NCBI GenBank assembly: GCA_030620095.1
Contig: JAUTXW010002447.1
Coordinates: 186,001-250,000, forward strand
Source of the DNA: Kuschelorhynchus macadamiae
Lineage: Eukaryota > Arthropoda > Insecta > Coleoptera > Curculionidae
Direction: 5' to 3'
Length of the DNA stretch: 64,000 nt
Below, piece after piece: positions 23,580-32,589 of this stretch. Position numbers and translations under genes: made by a program. Every line of letters starts with the position of its first letter. The first letter of the stretch is position 1. The notes under the pieces are model-generated. The model did not search any database, was not told the origin of the DNA, and worked only from the letters and a program-made list of their open reading frames with translations.

Positions 23580-23662
23580 ACTTGTAGGCAGATTTTTTGT
23601 AGGCTACTTAATTTGCTTTAAAGGTCAAGTCAATATCTCCCTCGTACACAGTTCCACTACGT
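23580..23662 (+). repeat. ~80-bp duplicated intron segment, first copy
   Basis: GGCAGATTTTTTGTAGGCTA through GTACACAGTTCCACTACGTA recurs at 27691-27772 in the same orientation with only a few changes (for example AATATCT versus AACATTT). It starts 12 bases after exon 2 and ends exactly at the mariner MITE insertion. Confidence 0.85.
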
Positions 23663-23889
23663 ACAGGGATTTCCCCTATATTTTTCCACCCACCTAGAGA
23701 GTTTATTTGAATAGATACGGAAATTTCGTAATACAAAAGTTGTTGGGTTTTTTTATGAAGATTTAGAATATTATATCATAAATGCGAACATATTATTGGA
23801 AATGTCAAATTTTGACAGGTTGTCAGTTTTTTTTAAATGAAACACCCTGTATATTAAATCATATTCTTGAAGATCTTTTTTTCTAATTT

Positions 23890-23892
<3 letters not shown>

Positions 23893-23961
<69 letters not shown>
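23893..23961. repeat. (AT)n microsatellite
   Basis: About 69 bp of alternating AT inside the left arm of the mariner-like element at 23662-24465. Confidence 0.95.
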
Positions 23962-23963
<2 letters not shown>

Positions 23964-24108
23964 GATATATAAGCGTTTATATACATTAAAGAAATGGTAA
24001 GGTAATTTGCGCTAAAACATAGTGAGCTACGGTCAATACAATTGCGATGAACGACGCCTTTTTGAAGTAATTATTTACGAGCATTTTTAATACCTTACAA
24101 GTTAGACG

Positions 24109-24188
24109 ATGGGTTATTCGGAAGAAGAGAAACTCGACATGATAGAATTATTTTATTTACATGGTAAAAATGCATCGATAGCTCGTAA

Positions 24189-24192
<4 letters not shown>
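24109..24192 (+). pseudogene. N-terminal stub of a DUF4817-type transposase
   Basis: ATG at 24109 opens MGYSEEEKLDMIELFYLHGK followed by NASIARNEY, the helix-turn-helix start seen in the other mariner-like transposases of this window. The frame runs straight into the (AT)n tract and is lost. Confidence 0.7.

Positions 24193-24235
<43 letters not shown>
24192..24235. repeat. (AT)n microsatellite
   Basis: About 44 bp of alternating AT at the inner edge of the right arm of the same element. Confidence 0.95.
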
Positions 24236-24238
<3 letters not shown>

Positions 24239-24465
24239 AAATTAGAAAAAAAAGATCTTCAAGAATATGATTTAATATACAGGGTGTTTCATTTAAAAAA
24301 ACTGACAACCTGTCAAAATTTGACATTTCCAATAATATTTTCGCACTAATGATATAATATTCTAAATCCTCATAAAAACCCAACCACTTTTGTATTTACA
24401 ACATTTCCGTATCTATTCAAATAAACTCTCTAGGTGGGTGGAAAAATATACGGGAAAACCTTGTA

Positions 24466-24676
24466 CATATGTTGGGCAGCCGAAGTAATCGTCCCATTTT
24501 GTCTGTATTGTATGTATGGAAGAACAACATTAACTAACGATGGCTTCTTATCATTCTCTTTTGGCGAAGTTGGATTACTATATCTTTTAATTGAACGCGT
24601 AATATCGTCAGTGCAATAGCCATTCCGTCTGAGAGTTTCGGTCAGTTGCTCCTGAATCTCTACGAGACAGCTCAAT
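24466..24676 (-). pseudogene. Penelope-like retroelement fragment (segment between RT and GIY-YIG)
   Basis: The minus strand has an open frame with RRNGYCTDDITRSIKRYSNP, PKENDKKPSLVNVVLPYIQ and YRQNGTITSA. NGY...I...VLPYI is the linker that joins the reverse transcriptase to the GIY-YIG nuclease in Penelope-like elements; the same block recurs on the plus strand at 45825-45960. Reverse transcriptase and nuclease parts are absent here. Confidence 0.65.
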
Positions 24677-24790
24677 GTTCAGATCTTGTGGCGTAAAGAT
24701 TCCTGAAGAGGCCTGGTGCGATGGAACGCGAAACGTCGGGAAGTAATTCCAATTTGACACGGTTTAATTCCAAAAACCATGATTTCCGTT
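24677..24790 (+). mobile_element. Penelope-like terminal block with hammerhead-like core
   Basis: The plus strand carries ATGTTCAGATCTTGTGGCGT, then CTGAAGA at 24703-24709 and GCGAAACGTCGG at 24728-24739, then AATTCCAATTTGACACGG. The block is shared by at least five other places in the window. It lies in inverted orientation to the adjacent Penelope-like coding piece, as expected of the partly inverted ends known in this class. Confidence 0.6.
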
Positions 24791-25371
24791 CAATATTATT
24801 ATTATTATACCTTAAAAAGTCAAGAAAACAACGTGGCTCTCAGCTCTTTCAAAATTTGTTTCGTTTCAGTCAATCGTTGCTGTTTTCAATACAAAATACA
24901 ACTTGATTAGTGAAGGGGAAAATTTATATATATTCTAGAAAAAGTGAAATTTCGGTTTTTTCATTATTTAGCCTCCATTTCATGGATTAAATAGTCAAAA
25001 AAGTCTCATTACGGGAGTATATACAAATAAATAATAATTATAAAGTAAATTTCTATTGACTAATAAGATTCCTTACTTGCATCAAAAATACAAAAAAAAT
25101 ATCTTCCTAAAATGACAATAATAATGACCTTCAAACAACCCTTGACCTTTTAAGGCTTTGATGTGAAAAGCCTTAGTATGTTGATGTCTTTATATAAAAA
25201 GTTTGTGGGTAATTTAACCTTTTAACATATTTCTTGAATGTATTCATATTCTGACATGTTCATGTTTCATCCTTTTCTAACTTTTATTATTAATTTACGA
25301 AATGCCAATCGATAACAGAGAGCACGATGTTTAAAAAGCACGTCTTTGATATTTTTATGATGATGGGTGGG

Positions 25372-25380
<9 letters not shown>

Positions 25381-25452
<72 letters not shown>

Positions 25453-25879
25453 ATTCTTAGTCCTTGACAGATGGAAAAATACAATGTGTTTTCATTCCGG
25501 TTGTTCATCCGTTCACTACTGTCGTTCTGAAAAGAACAGTTTTGCTGACTTTTCGCCAAAATCACATTTGGCATTTTCGAAGCTTTCTTTCTCGCATCGG
25601 ACTCTATCTCCCATATGTTGAAAAAGTTAAAAAAAAGTTAAATGTTAAAGATATTCACTTCTTCGTTTTTGAGTTACAGGAGTTAAATTGAAAATGTTAA
25701 ATTTTCAGGTACGTACAGTTGGACCGCTGGATCTTTACCCCATGCGTCTGTAAGTCTCTATTCGGACGCGAGAAAGAAAGCTTCGAAAATGTCAAATGTG
25801 ATTTTGGCGAAACGTCAGCAAAACTGTTCTTTTCAGAACTACAGTAGTGAACGTATGTACACCCAAAATGAAAACACAT

Positions 25880-25944
<65 letters not shown>
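25381..25944. repeat. Fold-back flanked by (AT)n tracts on both sides
   Basis: (AT)n at 25381-25448 and 25888-25944 enclose arms 25480-25617 and 25738-25883 that are inverted copies: AATGTGTTTTCATTCCGG / CCAAAATGAAAACACATT, CTGAAAAGAACAGTTTTGCT / AGCAAAACTGTTCTTTTCAG, CGAAGCTTTCTTTCTCGC / GCGAGAAAGAAAGCTTCG. No end box or transposase. Confidence 0.85.
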
Positions 25945-25945
<1 letters not shown>

Positions 25946-26320
25946 CCTGTATTTTTCGTTAGCTCCGAGTTTCTGGTAAAGCGATTTTACCGATTTTTAT
26001 ATATCAAATTTTGTCTTATAATTAATAAAAAAATTTACTTATTTCAAACACGTTTTGAAATTGGAACAAGTATTCTATAATTATTTATTGCCTACAAAAT
26101 TACAAATGTACTAAAAAAGTGCAAGCAAAAAAATGGTGTCAAATCTAATAAAAAAAATTTTTAAATTAAAATTCACTGGCTAATATCCAGGAGCTAGTGG
26201 CAAAAATTCAAAGGCAAAAGACTTAAGTTACAATGCAAAATTGGATATTCATAATGCAATTTATGATTTATACACGTCAAAGACTAATATAATCCTTCAG
26301 AAACTTTTTAATATTATAGA

Positions 26321-27420
26321 CTAAGAAATATTATCATCACTTAAAAAGTCCTCATCTTCTGAGTCGTCCTCAAATGGCGCAATGATCATTGGTGCTATTT
26401 CGACATCTAGAACTCGTTCTCGATTCCACCAATCCCGTATTAATTTCTCTGTATGTTCCACAGATTTCTTCCAGTACTCCGGCGTAATATAATTTAATGA
26501 ATCTTGCCAAACAATTTGCACTTTATCTGATGTAAGACCATCGTTCACGTGTTCTTCGTAATGTGATTTTGCCCCAGCCCATATTAATTCTATTGCGTTA
26601 AACTGGCAATGGTATGGCGGCAGTCGTAAAACCTCATGTCCCCGTAATATTTCATCTACGGCATATATTGTTGGTTTTTTAATAGATTTTGCCATGATAA
26701 GAAGTTCTAGTTTCAGCATATTGTGTAAAGGATCTTGTTTTGTTTTATTAGCCGGTCATAAATATCACTTTTCTTCCAGGATGAAGTAGGTTGTTTATTT
26801 AAGATTCTTGAATGATAACATACATTGTCCAGAATGTTTAAAGATGGAGCATCTAAATTTGGAATCAGTTGTTCTTTTAACCACTTTTCAAACAGTTCAC
26901 AGTTCATATTATCATGGTAGTCCATACTTTTGGATGTTGAAGAAAACAGTAAGCTTGCATCTGGCAGAAATCCTGTCGGAAGAATCTGCATGCAAAATGA
27001 TGAACTGTTTTCCCGTCCCACATCCCTTTTTTCTCTTGACACTTTTTACAGACTCGTCCTGCCAAGATTTCGAACCACATTTTTATTAATTTTGACAACG
27101 ATTTTAGTCCAATTTCCAACATGCCTCGATTTTTTTACGCTTTTTTTAAAATTTGAAGGGTTATATTAGTTTTTGATGTGTATAAATCGTAATTTGCATT
27201 ACGAACATCCATTTTTACATTGTCACTTCTTCTTCTTTGGTTTTTTTCGTGTACATTTCTTAATCTACTTCGGTAGTAAATTATGCTTTTTTTCATGCAC
27301 AATTTGTTGCACAATCCTTGTACCGATTCCCAGAGCTTTTGCTACTGTCCCCTGGATATTGGCCGGTGAATTTTTATTTTCGTAATATTTTATTAGATTT
27401 AATATCATTTTTTTCGCTTG
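26321..27420 (-). pseudogene. IS630/Tc1-type DDE_3 transposase, frameshifted
   Basis: Minus strand. The helix-turn-helix part (27420-27170) is decayed but reads NSPANIQ, VAKALGIGTR and IVHEK. The catalytic half is open in two overlapping frames: 27042-26713 with SKSMDYHDNMNCELFEKWLK, then NLDAPSLNILDNVCYHS (catalytic Asp in LDN), and 26719-26321 with LRLPPYHCQFNAIELIWAGA (catalytic Glu in AIEL), ending in an acidic tail EDDSEDEDFLSDD. These are the signatures of the DDE_3 family common in insect genomes. A frameshift at about 26716 and loss of the first Asp region make it inactive. Terminal repeats could not be found. Confidence 0.8.
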
Positions 27421-27690
27421 TGGATGCAAAAAACCGAAAATTGTTTTCTATTACTCATTTTGTCACTGACTTGTCAATCTGACTTTGAAGTGACATCGCT
27501 CAAACATTTTTGCAACTGCTGGTATTTATATGCTTATCCTCTTTTTTCATATGAAAATATCGTAGGTCTATCTAATTCATCTTCCGGATTTTATGCGGAG
27601 GATATGATTACACGTAATAAAAGGAAAACAAACTTAAAAAGTTTGTCGTTGATAAATCGTATGACCCGCACGATAACAGTGCTTTTGACT

Positions 27691-27772
27691 ATAAGCAGAT
27701 TTTTTGTACGCTACTTAATTTGCTTTAAAGGTCAAGTCAACATTTCCCTCGTACACAGTTCCACTACGTACA
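27691..27772 (+). repeat. ~80-bp duplicated intron segment, second copy
   Basis: Matches 23580-23662 in the same orientation, from GCAGATTTTTTGTACGCTAC to GTTCCACTACGTAC. The two copies lie 4.1 kb apart within the same intron. Confidence 0.85.
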
Positions 27773-27869
27773 CATAACACAGTTTATAAGTGCATCTAAT
27801 TATTTAATGATAACTTTATGCAGATTTTATAAATTGTAACTTATTTCCATTTTTTTTAAGATATAATGT

Positions 27870-28115
27870 TTATTGGGATGAGACCGTGTCAAATTGGAAT
27901 TATTGCTCGACGTTTCGCCTTCGATTGCACGAGGCATCTTCAGGGATCTTTACTTCACGAAATTTAAACACTGAATGAGCTTGGAGAGATTCATAGGGAC
28001 TTTTTATACCCGACTTGTGGTTGCCGAACTGTAACCCTATGTTACAGTCTTTCCACGGGCGATGTAAACCCTAACCCTTATCTCTATCGAACTTTCTTGC
28101 ATTTTAAATGTAAAA
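27870..28115 (-). mobile_element. Penelope-like 3' end with hammerhead-like block
   Basis: Reading the minus strand: AAATTTCGTGAAGTAAAGATC, CCTGAAGATGCCTCGTGCAA, TCGAAGGCGAAACGTCGAGC, then AATTCCAATTTGACACGG. Upstream on the same strand, GGGTATAAAAAGTCCCTATG resembles the segment that precedes this block at 46215-46250. It separates the two copies of an IS630-like N-terminus. Confidence 0.65.
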
Positions 28116-28120
28116 GAAAC

Positions 28121-28382
28121 CTAGGTTTTTGCATTACGAACATCCATTTTTACATTGTCACTTAAGTCTTCTGTCTTTGGCTTTTTTCGTGTATATTTCT
28201 TAATCTTCTTCGGTAGTAAATTATGCTGTTTTTCATGCACAATTTTCTGCACAGTCCGTATACCGATTCCCAGAGCTTTTGCTACTGTCTCTTGGATATT
28301 GGCCGGTGAATTTTCATTTTCGTAATATCTTATTAGATTTAATAAATCGTATGACCCCCACGATAACACTGCTTTTGACTAT
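28121..28382 (-). pseudogene. Second copy of the IS630-like transposase N-terminus
   Basis: An 82-codon frame on the minus strand reads LLNLIRYYENENSPANIQET, VAKALGIGIRTVQKIVHEKQ and KKYTRKKPKTEDLSDNVKM: a helix-turn-helix DNA-binding start followed by a basic linker. It duplicates 27197-27405, and the 40 bases at 28343-28382 duplicate 27656-27694, so this is part of a larger copied segment rather than an independent element. The catalytic part is missing. Confidence 0.7.
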
Positions 28383-28569
28383 AGCATAGGTAGAAACTGG
28401 TATAGGAACCCAATATGATGGAACAAAATGGCTCCCAATAAAAATATTTGACCCAACTAGATTGGGTCAAACTTAATTATTCTTAACAGAAAGAAAGATT
28501 CATAACGAGAGAAGTTTCGGGTAAAGGAAATTACCGATTTTTTTCAAATTCTGGTATTTTATTTTACAG

Positions 28570-28753
28570 GTGTAAGATGAGCAACCAGGAGAGACAGAAG
28601 TTTTATAAAGAAGCATGCAGCATGAGAAAAGGAAAGAAAGGCAGAAGACGAAGGAGACGTCGTGGCAGAAGCCGAAGACGAAAGCACGGCCGATGCGGAA
28701 AACGCCGAAGAAGTAGACGAAGGAGAAGCAAAAAGAAGAAATGCCCCATGTAA
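28570..28753 (+). CDS. Protamine-like sperm chromatin protein, exon 3 (terminal)
   Basis: Acceptor ATTTTACAG|G. The first base completes the Trp codon of exon 2, giving AKCW-CKMSNQERQKFYKEAC, the second half of the HMG-box-like core. It is followed by a highly basic tail (MRKGKKGRRRRRRRGRSRRR, KHGRCGKRRRSRRRRSKKKK) and ends CPM-stop at 28751-28753. Joining the three exons gives 516 nt, exactly 172 codons with stop, with no frame conflict, which is strong internal support for the model. Arg is encoded by both AGA/AGG and CGN triplets, so it is not simple slippage of one triplet. Confidence 0.87.
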
Positions 28754-28869
28754 GCCCGGGAATGCCGTCACACATCACCCGTATATTTTTATCTGGGTCT
28801 TATACACCCATCGAAATACAACCGTACTATATTGTCCCTGTATATCTATTGTGTTGATATTGTAGATCT

Positions 28870-28875
28870 ATTAAA
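28870..28875 (+). promoter_or_regulatory. Polyadenylation signal ATTAAA of the protamine-like gene
   Basis: ATTAAA lies 117 bases after the stop, in a segment GATATTGTAGATCTATTAAA that is conserved after the second copy (GATATTGTACATCTATTAAA ending at 32279). Conservation in both 3' UTRs supports it. Confidence 0.6.
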
Positions 28876-28993
28876 ATGCCTTTTCAGAACTTCGTGTTTG
28901 ATTGACCTGACAGTATGCTTAGGTGTAAGGAAATGGAGTGAGCATGAGCACGTAAGTCTATGTAGATTTAAAACTTTTTAGTTATCCGTGCAG

Positions 28994-29101
28994 GGCCGGA
29001 CGAATAACGAGGAATCCCTTCTTTAATTATCTGAGGGTGTTCAGGAGAAAACATTGCCGTTGGCCCCAGTGCAAGATAGCAGCCGAAGGAGCAAAATGCT
29101 G
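28994..29101 (+). CDS. Protamine-like paralogue: exon 2-like copy
   Basis: After CCGTGCAG, codons read GRITRNPFFNYLRVFRRKH, CRWPQCKIAAEGAKCW up to the donor CTG|GTAAGG. It matches the second half of exon 2 at 23380-23568 with a few substitutions, but the Arg/Ser arm that precedes the HMG-like core is missing: the acceptor occupies the place of the Cys-Lys codons of that arm. The splice phases are the same as in the first copy (one base in, two bases out). No separate exon 1 lies in the 240 bases since the first gene's stop, so it is either joined to exon 1 at 16704-16846 as an alternative, or lacks a start. Confidence 0.7.
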
Positions 29102-29281
29102 GTAAGGAGAAAATAAAACTTGTTATTGCATATTTAAGACTGTTTAATTAAATTTAAATATTCACGGAATTAAAACATTTCTAATATTACTATTTTATGG
29201 TTAGACGTGATTTTAAAAATGTCATAGTTTTTTTATACTTATTATACTTTTTGTACTTTGCTTTATGAAAATATCTATATG

Positions 29282-30314
29282 TACAGGGTGTTCCAGCGAG
29301 GACTGAACAGGGACCTATTTTCGACCTTCCTTGTATTTTGGAAAAATTCAAAATAGCCAATCGATGTATTTTTTCTTGTAGAATCCAAAAATATCATCGA
29401 AAAAATATTTGAACTGGAAACAAAAGAGTTACGCTATGCATCAGGTGTTTTTTAAATGGAATGTATCGTTTTTTATACGATTTTTGGAAAGAGTGATTTT
29501 GTTTATGTCCGTTCTGATTAAAAGATTTGATTTTGCGATAGCTGTTTATATTACATTTTAATGTTTTATAAACTAAAATTTTAGCTTTACCTGTTTAAAA
29601 TATACGATAGGTTGGTATAGGTGATCAAGGTAAAATGACGTTTGAATGCTTTGTCAATAAAAATTGACATTATTTTAATTATTGTCGAAGTCTTCACCTA
29701 AAAAATATATATTTGACTCTGATCGAAATGAAATACTCTTTGGACGAGAGACTACAGATTGTTATGCTATTTTACAAGTGCCAAGAAAATGCAAGAGCAG
29801 CAAGAAGAAGATTTATTGCAAATTTTCATAGAAATATATCCATCAATACAATTACAAGAGTATTTCATTTCGATCAGAGTCAAATATATATTTTTTAGGT
29901 GAAGACTGCGACAATAATTAAAATAATGTCAATTTTTATTGACAAAGCATTCAAACGTCATTTAACCTTGATCACCTATACCAACCTATCGTATATTTTA
30001 AACAGGTGAAGCTAAAATTTTAGTTTGTAAAACATTAAAATGTAATATAAACAGCTATCGCAAAATCAAATCTTTTAATCAGAACGGACATAAAAAAAAT
30101 CACTCTTTCCAAAAATCGTATAAAAAACGATACATTCCATTTAAAAAACACCTGATGCGTAGCGTAACTCTTTTGTTTCTGGTTCAAATATTTTTTCGAT
30201 GACATTTTTGGATTCTACAAGAAAAAATACATCGATTGGCTATTTTGAATTTTTCCAAAATACAAGGAAGGTCGAAAATAGGTCCCTGTTCAGTCCTCGC
30301 TGGAACACCCTGTA
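29282..30314. mobile_element. Deletion derivative of the 39694-41892 mariner-like element (1.03 kb)
   Basis: Ends TACAGGGTGTTCCAGCGAGG on both sides (inverted), flanked by TA. The arms (about 29282-29795 and 29830-30314) match the full-length relative almost base for base, including the first 30-odd codons of its transposase. From ATG 29728: MKYSLDERLQIVMLFYKCQ, NARAARRRFIANFH, after which the sequence folds back into its own complement (FHFDQSQIYIF). Nothing of the catalytic part is left. It lies between the two exons of the protamine-like paralogue. Confidence 0.9.
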
Positions 30315-31975
30315 CATTGATTACTCGGAGATGGTTTGACCAATTTCGATGGAATTTTCAGAGAATATTCAGGTGCAATGCTACCTATTTATTTTATTAG
30401 GGACCTCCAATAATTTAACCTAAGTTTAGACTTCGAATAAATAGACGTAAAAAGGATGAAATAATTTTTTTTCTAAAAAAATTGAAGGTTCTTCAGAAAA
30501 AAGCACTAAAAAGTAAAAAATAATATTACATTTCACATTACAAATTTGATTTCTTATTATACAGTCTTAGGAGAAATTACCAGAAAAGTCGATTATTTTA
30601 AAAGATACAAGAATTATCAAAAAATGTTTTATATAAAAGTTGTAAAGCTTTTAAAAAACTACATATCGATAATAAATAAATACACAGGTTCGCGTACAAA
30701 GTTTTGGAGAATTAAAGTTATATTTTTTGAATAAATTACCTCATATATTATTACTTATTTTTATATTGGATTTGTTCCGATAAACATTGTTTTTCAGGTG
30801 ACCCCAATTAAAGAAATCTGAGGGCGAACGTTCGGGGGACTGTGAAGACCATTCGATACCCGGTTTAGTTAATATCGGGAGTTAAATTATTTATAGTTAG
30901 AACTATTCTTCTAGAAGCTGGAGATATCGTTCACCGGTCAAATTTCCTTTGACAAAAAGTGTCCAGTTACAAGTCCCTCAAACAATCCAGCCCAGACATT
31001 AATTCTTTCTGAAACTATGTATTTTTCTTCATACTAGTTTGGGTTATTTCGCCCCCAGTAATGGTAATTTTGTTTATTGACCATTTCGTGTAGTATGAAG
31101 GTCGCTTCATCCGAAAAAACAATAGTGTTTGGAAAATGCGGGTTCTCTTCAATCTTTTACGTAATTATTTCGCAAAATTCTAGTCTTCAATCATAGTCAA
31201 CGTCACATGGTTCTTGTACAATATAAACTTTGTATGGATGTATTTTCTCAGAATGGAGAATGGTTCTTACCGATTTTTGATCAACTTCATGATTTAAAGC
31301 AAATTGATTGGTGGAATGTCTGGGATTTTCTTGTATCGAAAGGAGTTGTCTATTTTTTTATCAGTTTATAAGTTTTCCAGATCGTGTTCGGTTTTTTCCA
31401 CTTCCAGTCATTCTATAACGCGCTACAGTTCGAGAAACTGCATGTTTTTTTAAATTTGCCTGTCTGGGTGCAAATTGTTATAAATATCACATACCTCTTG
31501 ATATGATCTATGTTTGTCGCCATACCCCCATAAAATTAAAATATCAATTTTCTCTGTTTCAGTAAGTAAAAACGCCATGCTATTTCCTTTTTTACTTAAT
31601 TCTGGCAGAACTTGATTTCCAGATGCCAAATTATTATCGTCAAAGGCCAAACCTAATTTGTTGCTCATGTAAACACGACTATGTTCGAATATCGCATTGT
31701 TATCTGTTATTATTTGAAACGCCCATATCTAGGAAACAAATGAACTTAGACATAACGTATGCCTAATAAAAATATTCTGAATTGACTGGACGATCAAAAT
31801 AAGTAATAATATACGGGGTGTTCTATTTAAAAAATATAACTTTAATTCTCCACAAGCTTGTGGGCGAACCTGCATATTCCATTATTACGCATATGTAGAC
31901 TTTTAAAAGCTTTACAACTGTATATATCTTTTGAAATAATCGACTGTTCTGATAATTTCTAACTGTCCATTTCTA
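30311..31975 (-). mobile_element. Mariner-like element, right end eroded
   Basis: Left arm about 30565-30770 and right arm about 31800-31970 are inverted copies (AAGTCGATTATTTTAAAAGA, GTAAAGCTTTTAAAA, GAGAATTAAAGTTATATTTT, TATATTATTACTTA). The right arm keeps an end-like box ATACGGGGTGTTCTATTT at 31812. The outer left part starts TACATTGATTACTCGGAGAT, sharing its TA with the element before it; a matching piece occurs inverted at 38640-38700. The outer right part has been lost close to the next exon. Inside is a minus-strand transposase. Confidence 0.7.
30770..31668 (-). pseudogene. DUF4817-type mariner transposase, decayed
   Basis: Minus strand from about 31600: MAFLLTETEKIDILILWGYG, DKHRSYQEVCDIYNNLHPDR, then AVSRTVARYRMTGS, QFALNHEVDQKSVRTILHSE, KIHPYKVYIVQEPCDVDYD, the first catalytic Asp in IVFSDEATFILHEMVNKQN, RINVWAGLFEG, and a degraded third motif (SQSPERSPSDFFNWGHLKNN). 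The second Asp region is unreadable. Frameshifts and stops are scattered along it. The family is the same as the other long-arm elements here. Confidence 0.75.
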
Positions 31976-32012
31976 TTTTCAAGAAGATATTTTAATATGT
32001 ATTTTCTTATAG

Positions 32013-32202
32013 GTGTAAGATGAACTATCTAGAAAGAAAGAAGTTTTATAAACAAGCATGTAAAGCGATGAAGACAGGGAAAAGTGGGGGTTGTAGCAGA
32101 AGTCGAAGTAGAGGTGGGAGATGTGGAAGAAGTCGAAGTAGAAGTCGGAGGTGTGGAAGCAGAAGAAGGAGAAGACGAAGAAAGCGCAAATGTCCCATGT
32201 AA
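32013..32202 (+). CDS. Protamine-like paralogue: exon 3-like copy (terminal)
   Basis: Acceptor TTTTCTTATAG|G. The same phase gives W-CKMNYLERKKFYKQACKAM after exon 28994-29101, then a tail in which Ser-Arg and Cys-Gly repeats replace the Arg/Lys blocks of the first copy: GGCSRSRSRGGRCGRSRSRS, RRCGSRRRRRRRKRK, ending CPM-stop at 32200-32202. Both copies end in the same CPM. The conserved 3' UTR supports a real duplicated gene end. Joined to the paralogous exon 2 it stays in frame. Confidence 0.75.
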
Positions 32203-32273
32203 GAGGGGGAACACGGCCATGTAACTTTATATTGTATATATTTGTATGCACTCTGTTTTGATATTGTACATCT

Positions 32274-32279
32274 ATTAAA
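32274..32279 (+). promoter_or_regulatory. Polyadenylation signal ATTAAA of the paralogue
   Basis: ATTAAA 72 bases after the stop, within a segment shared with the 3' UTR of the first copy, including the following CCTTTTCAGAA. Confidence 0.55.
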
Positions 32280-32589
32280 GTATTCCTTTTCAGAATAAGG
32301 TGTATGATTCAATTAGTATGCTTAGAAAAAAAAATGAAATATACAAAGTATTTATTAAACATTTTACTAACATGGGAGAAAAACCTGCAAGCAAAATTCC
32401 TGTTGTGAAAAGGAATTATTTGTCAGAAATCTAGCACCATATTTTTTATCCCATTGATATCTTCAGAAATGAAATAGAAAATATTCTTATGGGTTTGGAT
32501 TCAAAAAAGCTTGCAGTTTTGATATCTCAATTAAAATAATGAAAATTGCTAGAAGTTATAAAATTCCAATATTTATACATTTAGCTAAA

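Larger units (their letters stand above)
23662..24465 (+). mobile_element. Non-autonomous mariner-like element with two (AT)n tracts
   Basis: Left end TACAGGGATTTCCCCTATAT, right end inverted TACAAGGTTTTCCCGTATAT; arms of about 230 bp each include CACCCACCTAGAGAG, the box AACACCCTGTATATTAAATC at 23841 and its partner at 24270, and ATTTCAAATATAT leading into an (AT)n tract on each side (23893-23961 and 24192-24235). In the middle, 24109 starts MGYSEEEKLDMIELFYLHGK, NASIARNE: the first about 30 residues of a DUF4817-type transposase, cut off by the second (AT)n tract. So it is a deletion derivative of a once autonomous element. Confidence 0.85.
23569..28569 (+). other. Intron 2 of the protamine-like gene (5.0 kb)
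   Basis: Runs from donor GTAAGAAAT to acceptor ATTTTACAG. It contains a mariner MITE, Penelope-like pieces, (AT)n tracts, a fold-back and an IS630-like pseudogene. No host exon was recognised in 24791-25380 or 25946-26320. Confidence 0.75.

Noticed and set aside
23771..25574. Open frames rich in Tyr-Ile (YIYIYI...) on the minus strand
   Set aside because: They are translations of (AT)n microsatellites, not proteins.
28559..28771. Ser/Phe/Ala-rich open frames antisense to exon 3
   Set aside because: Mirror images of the Arg-rich coding exon; no other support.
32029..32312. Pro/Ser/Thr-rich and Leu/Pro-rich frames antisense to the paralogue's last exon
   Set aside because: Same reason: the low-complexity basic exon leaves the other frames open.
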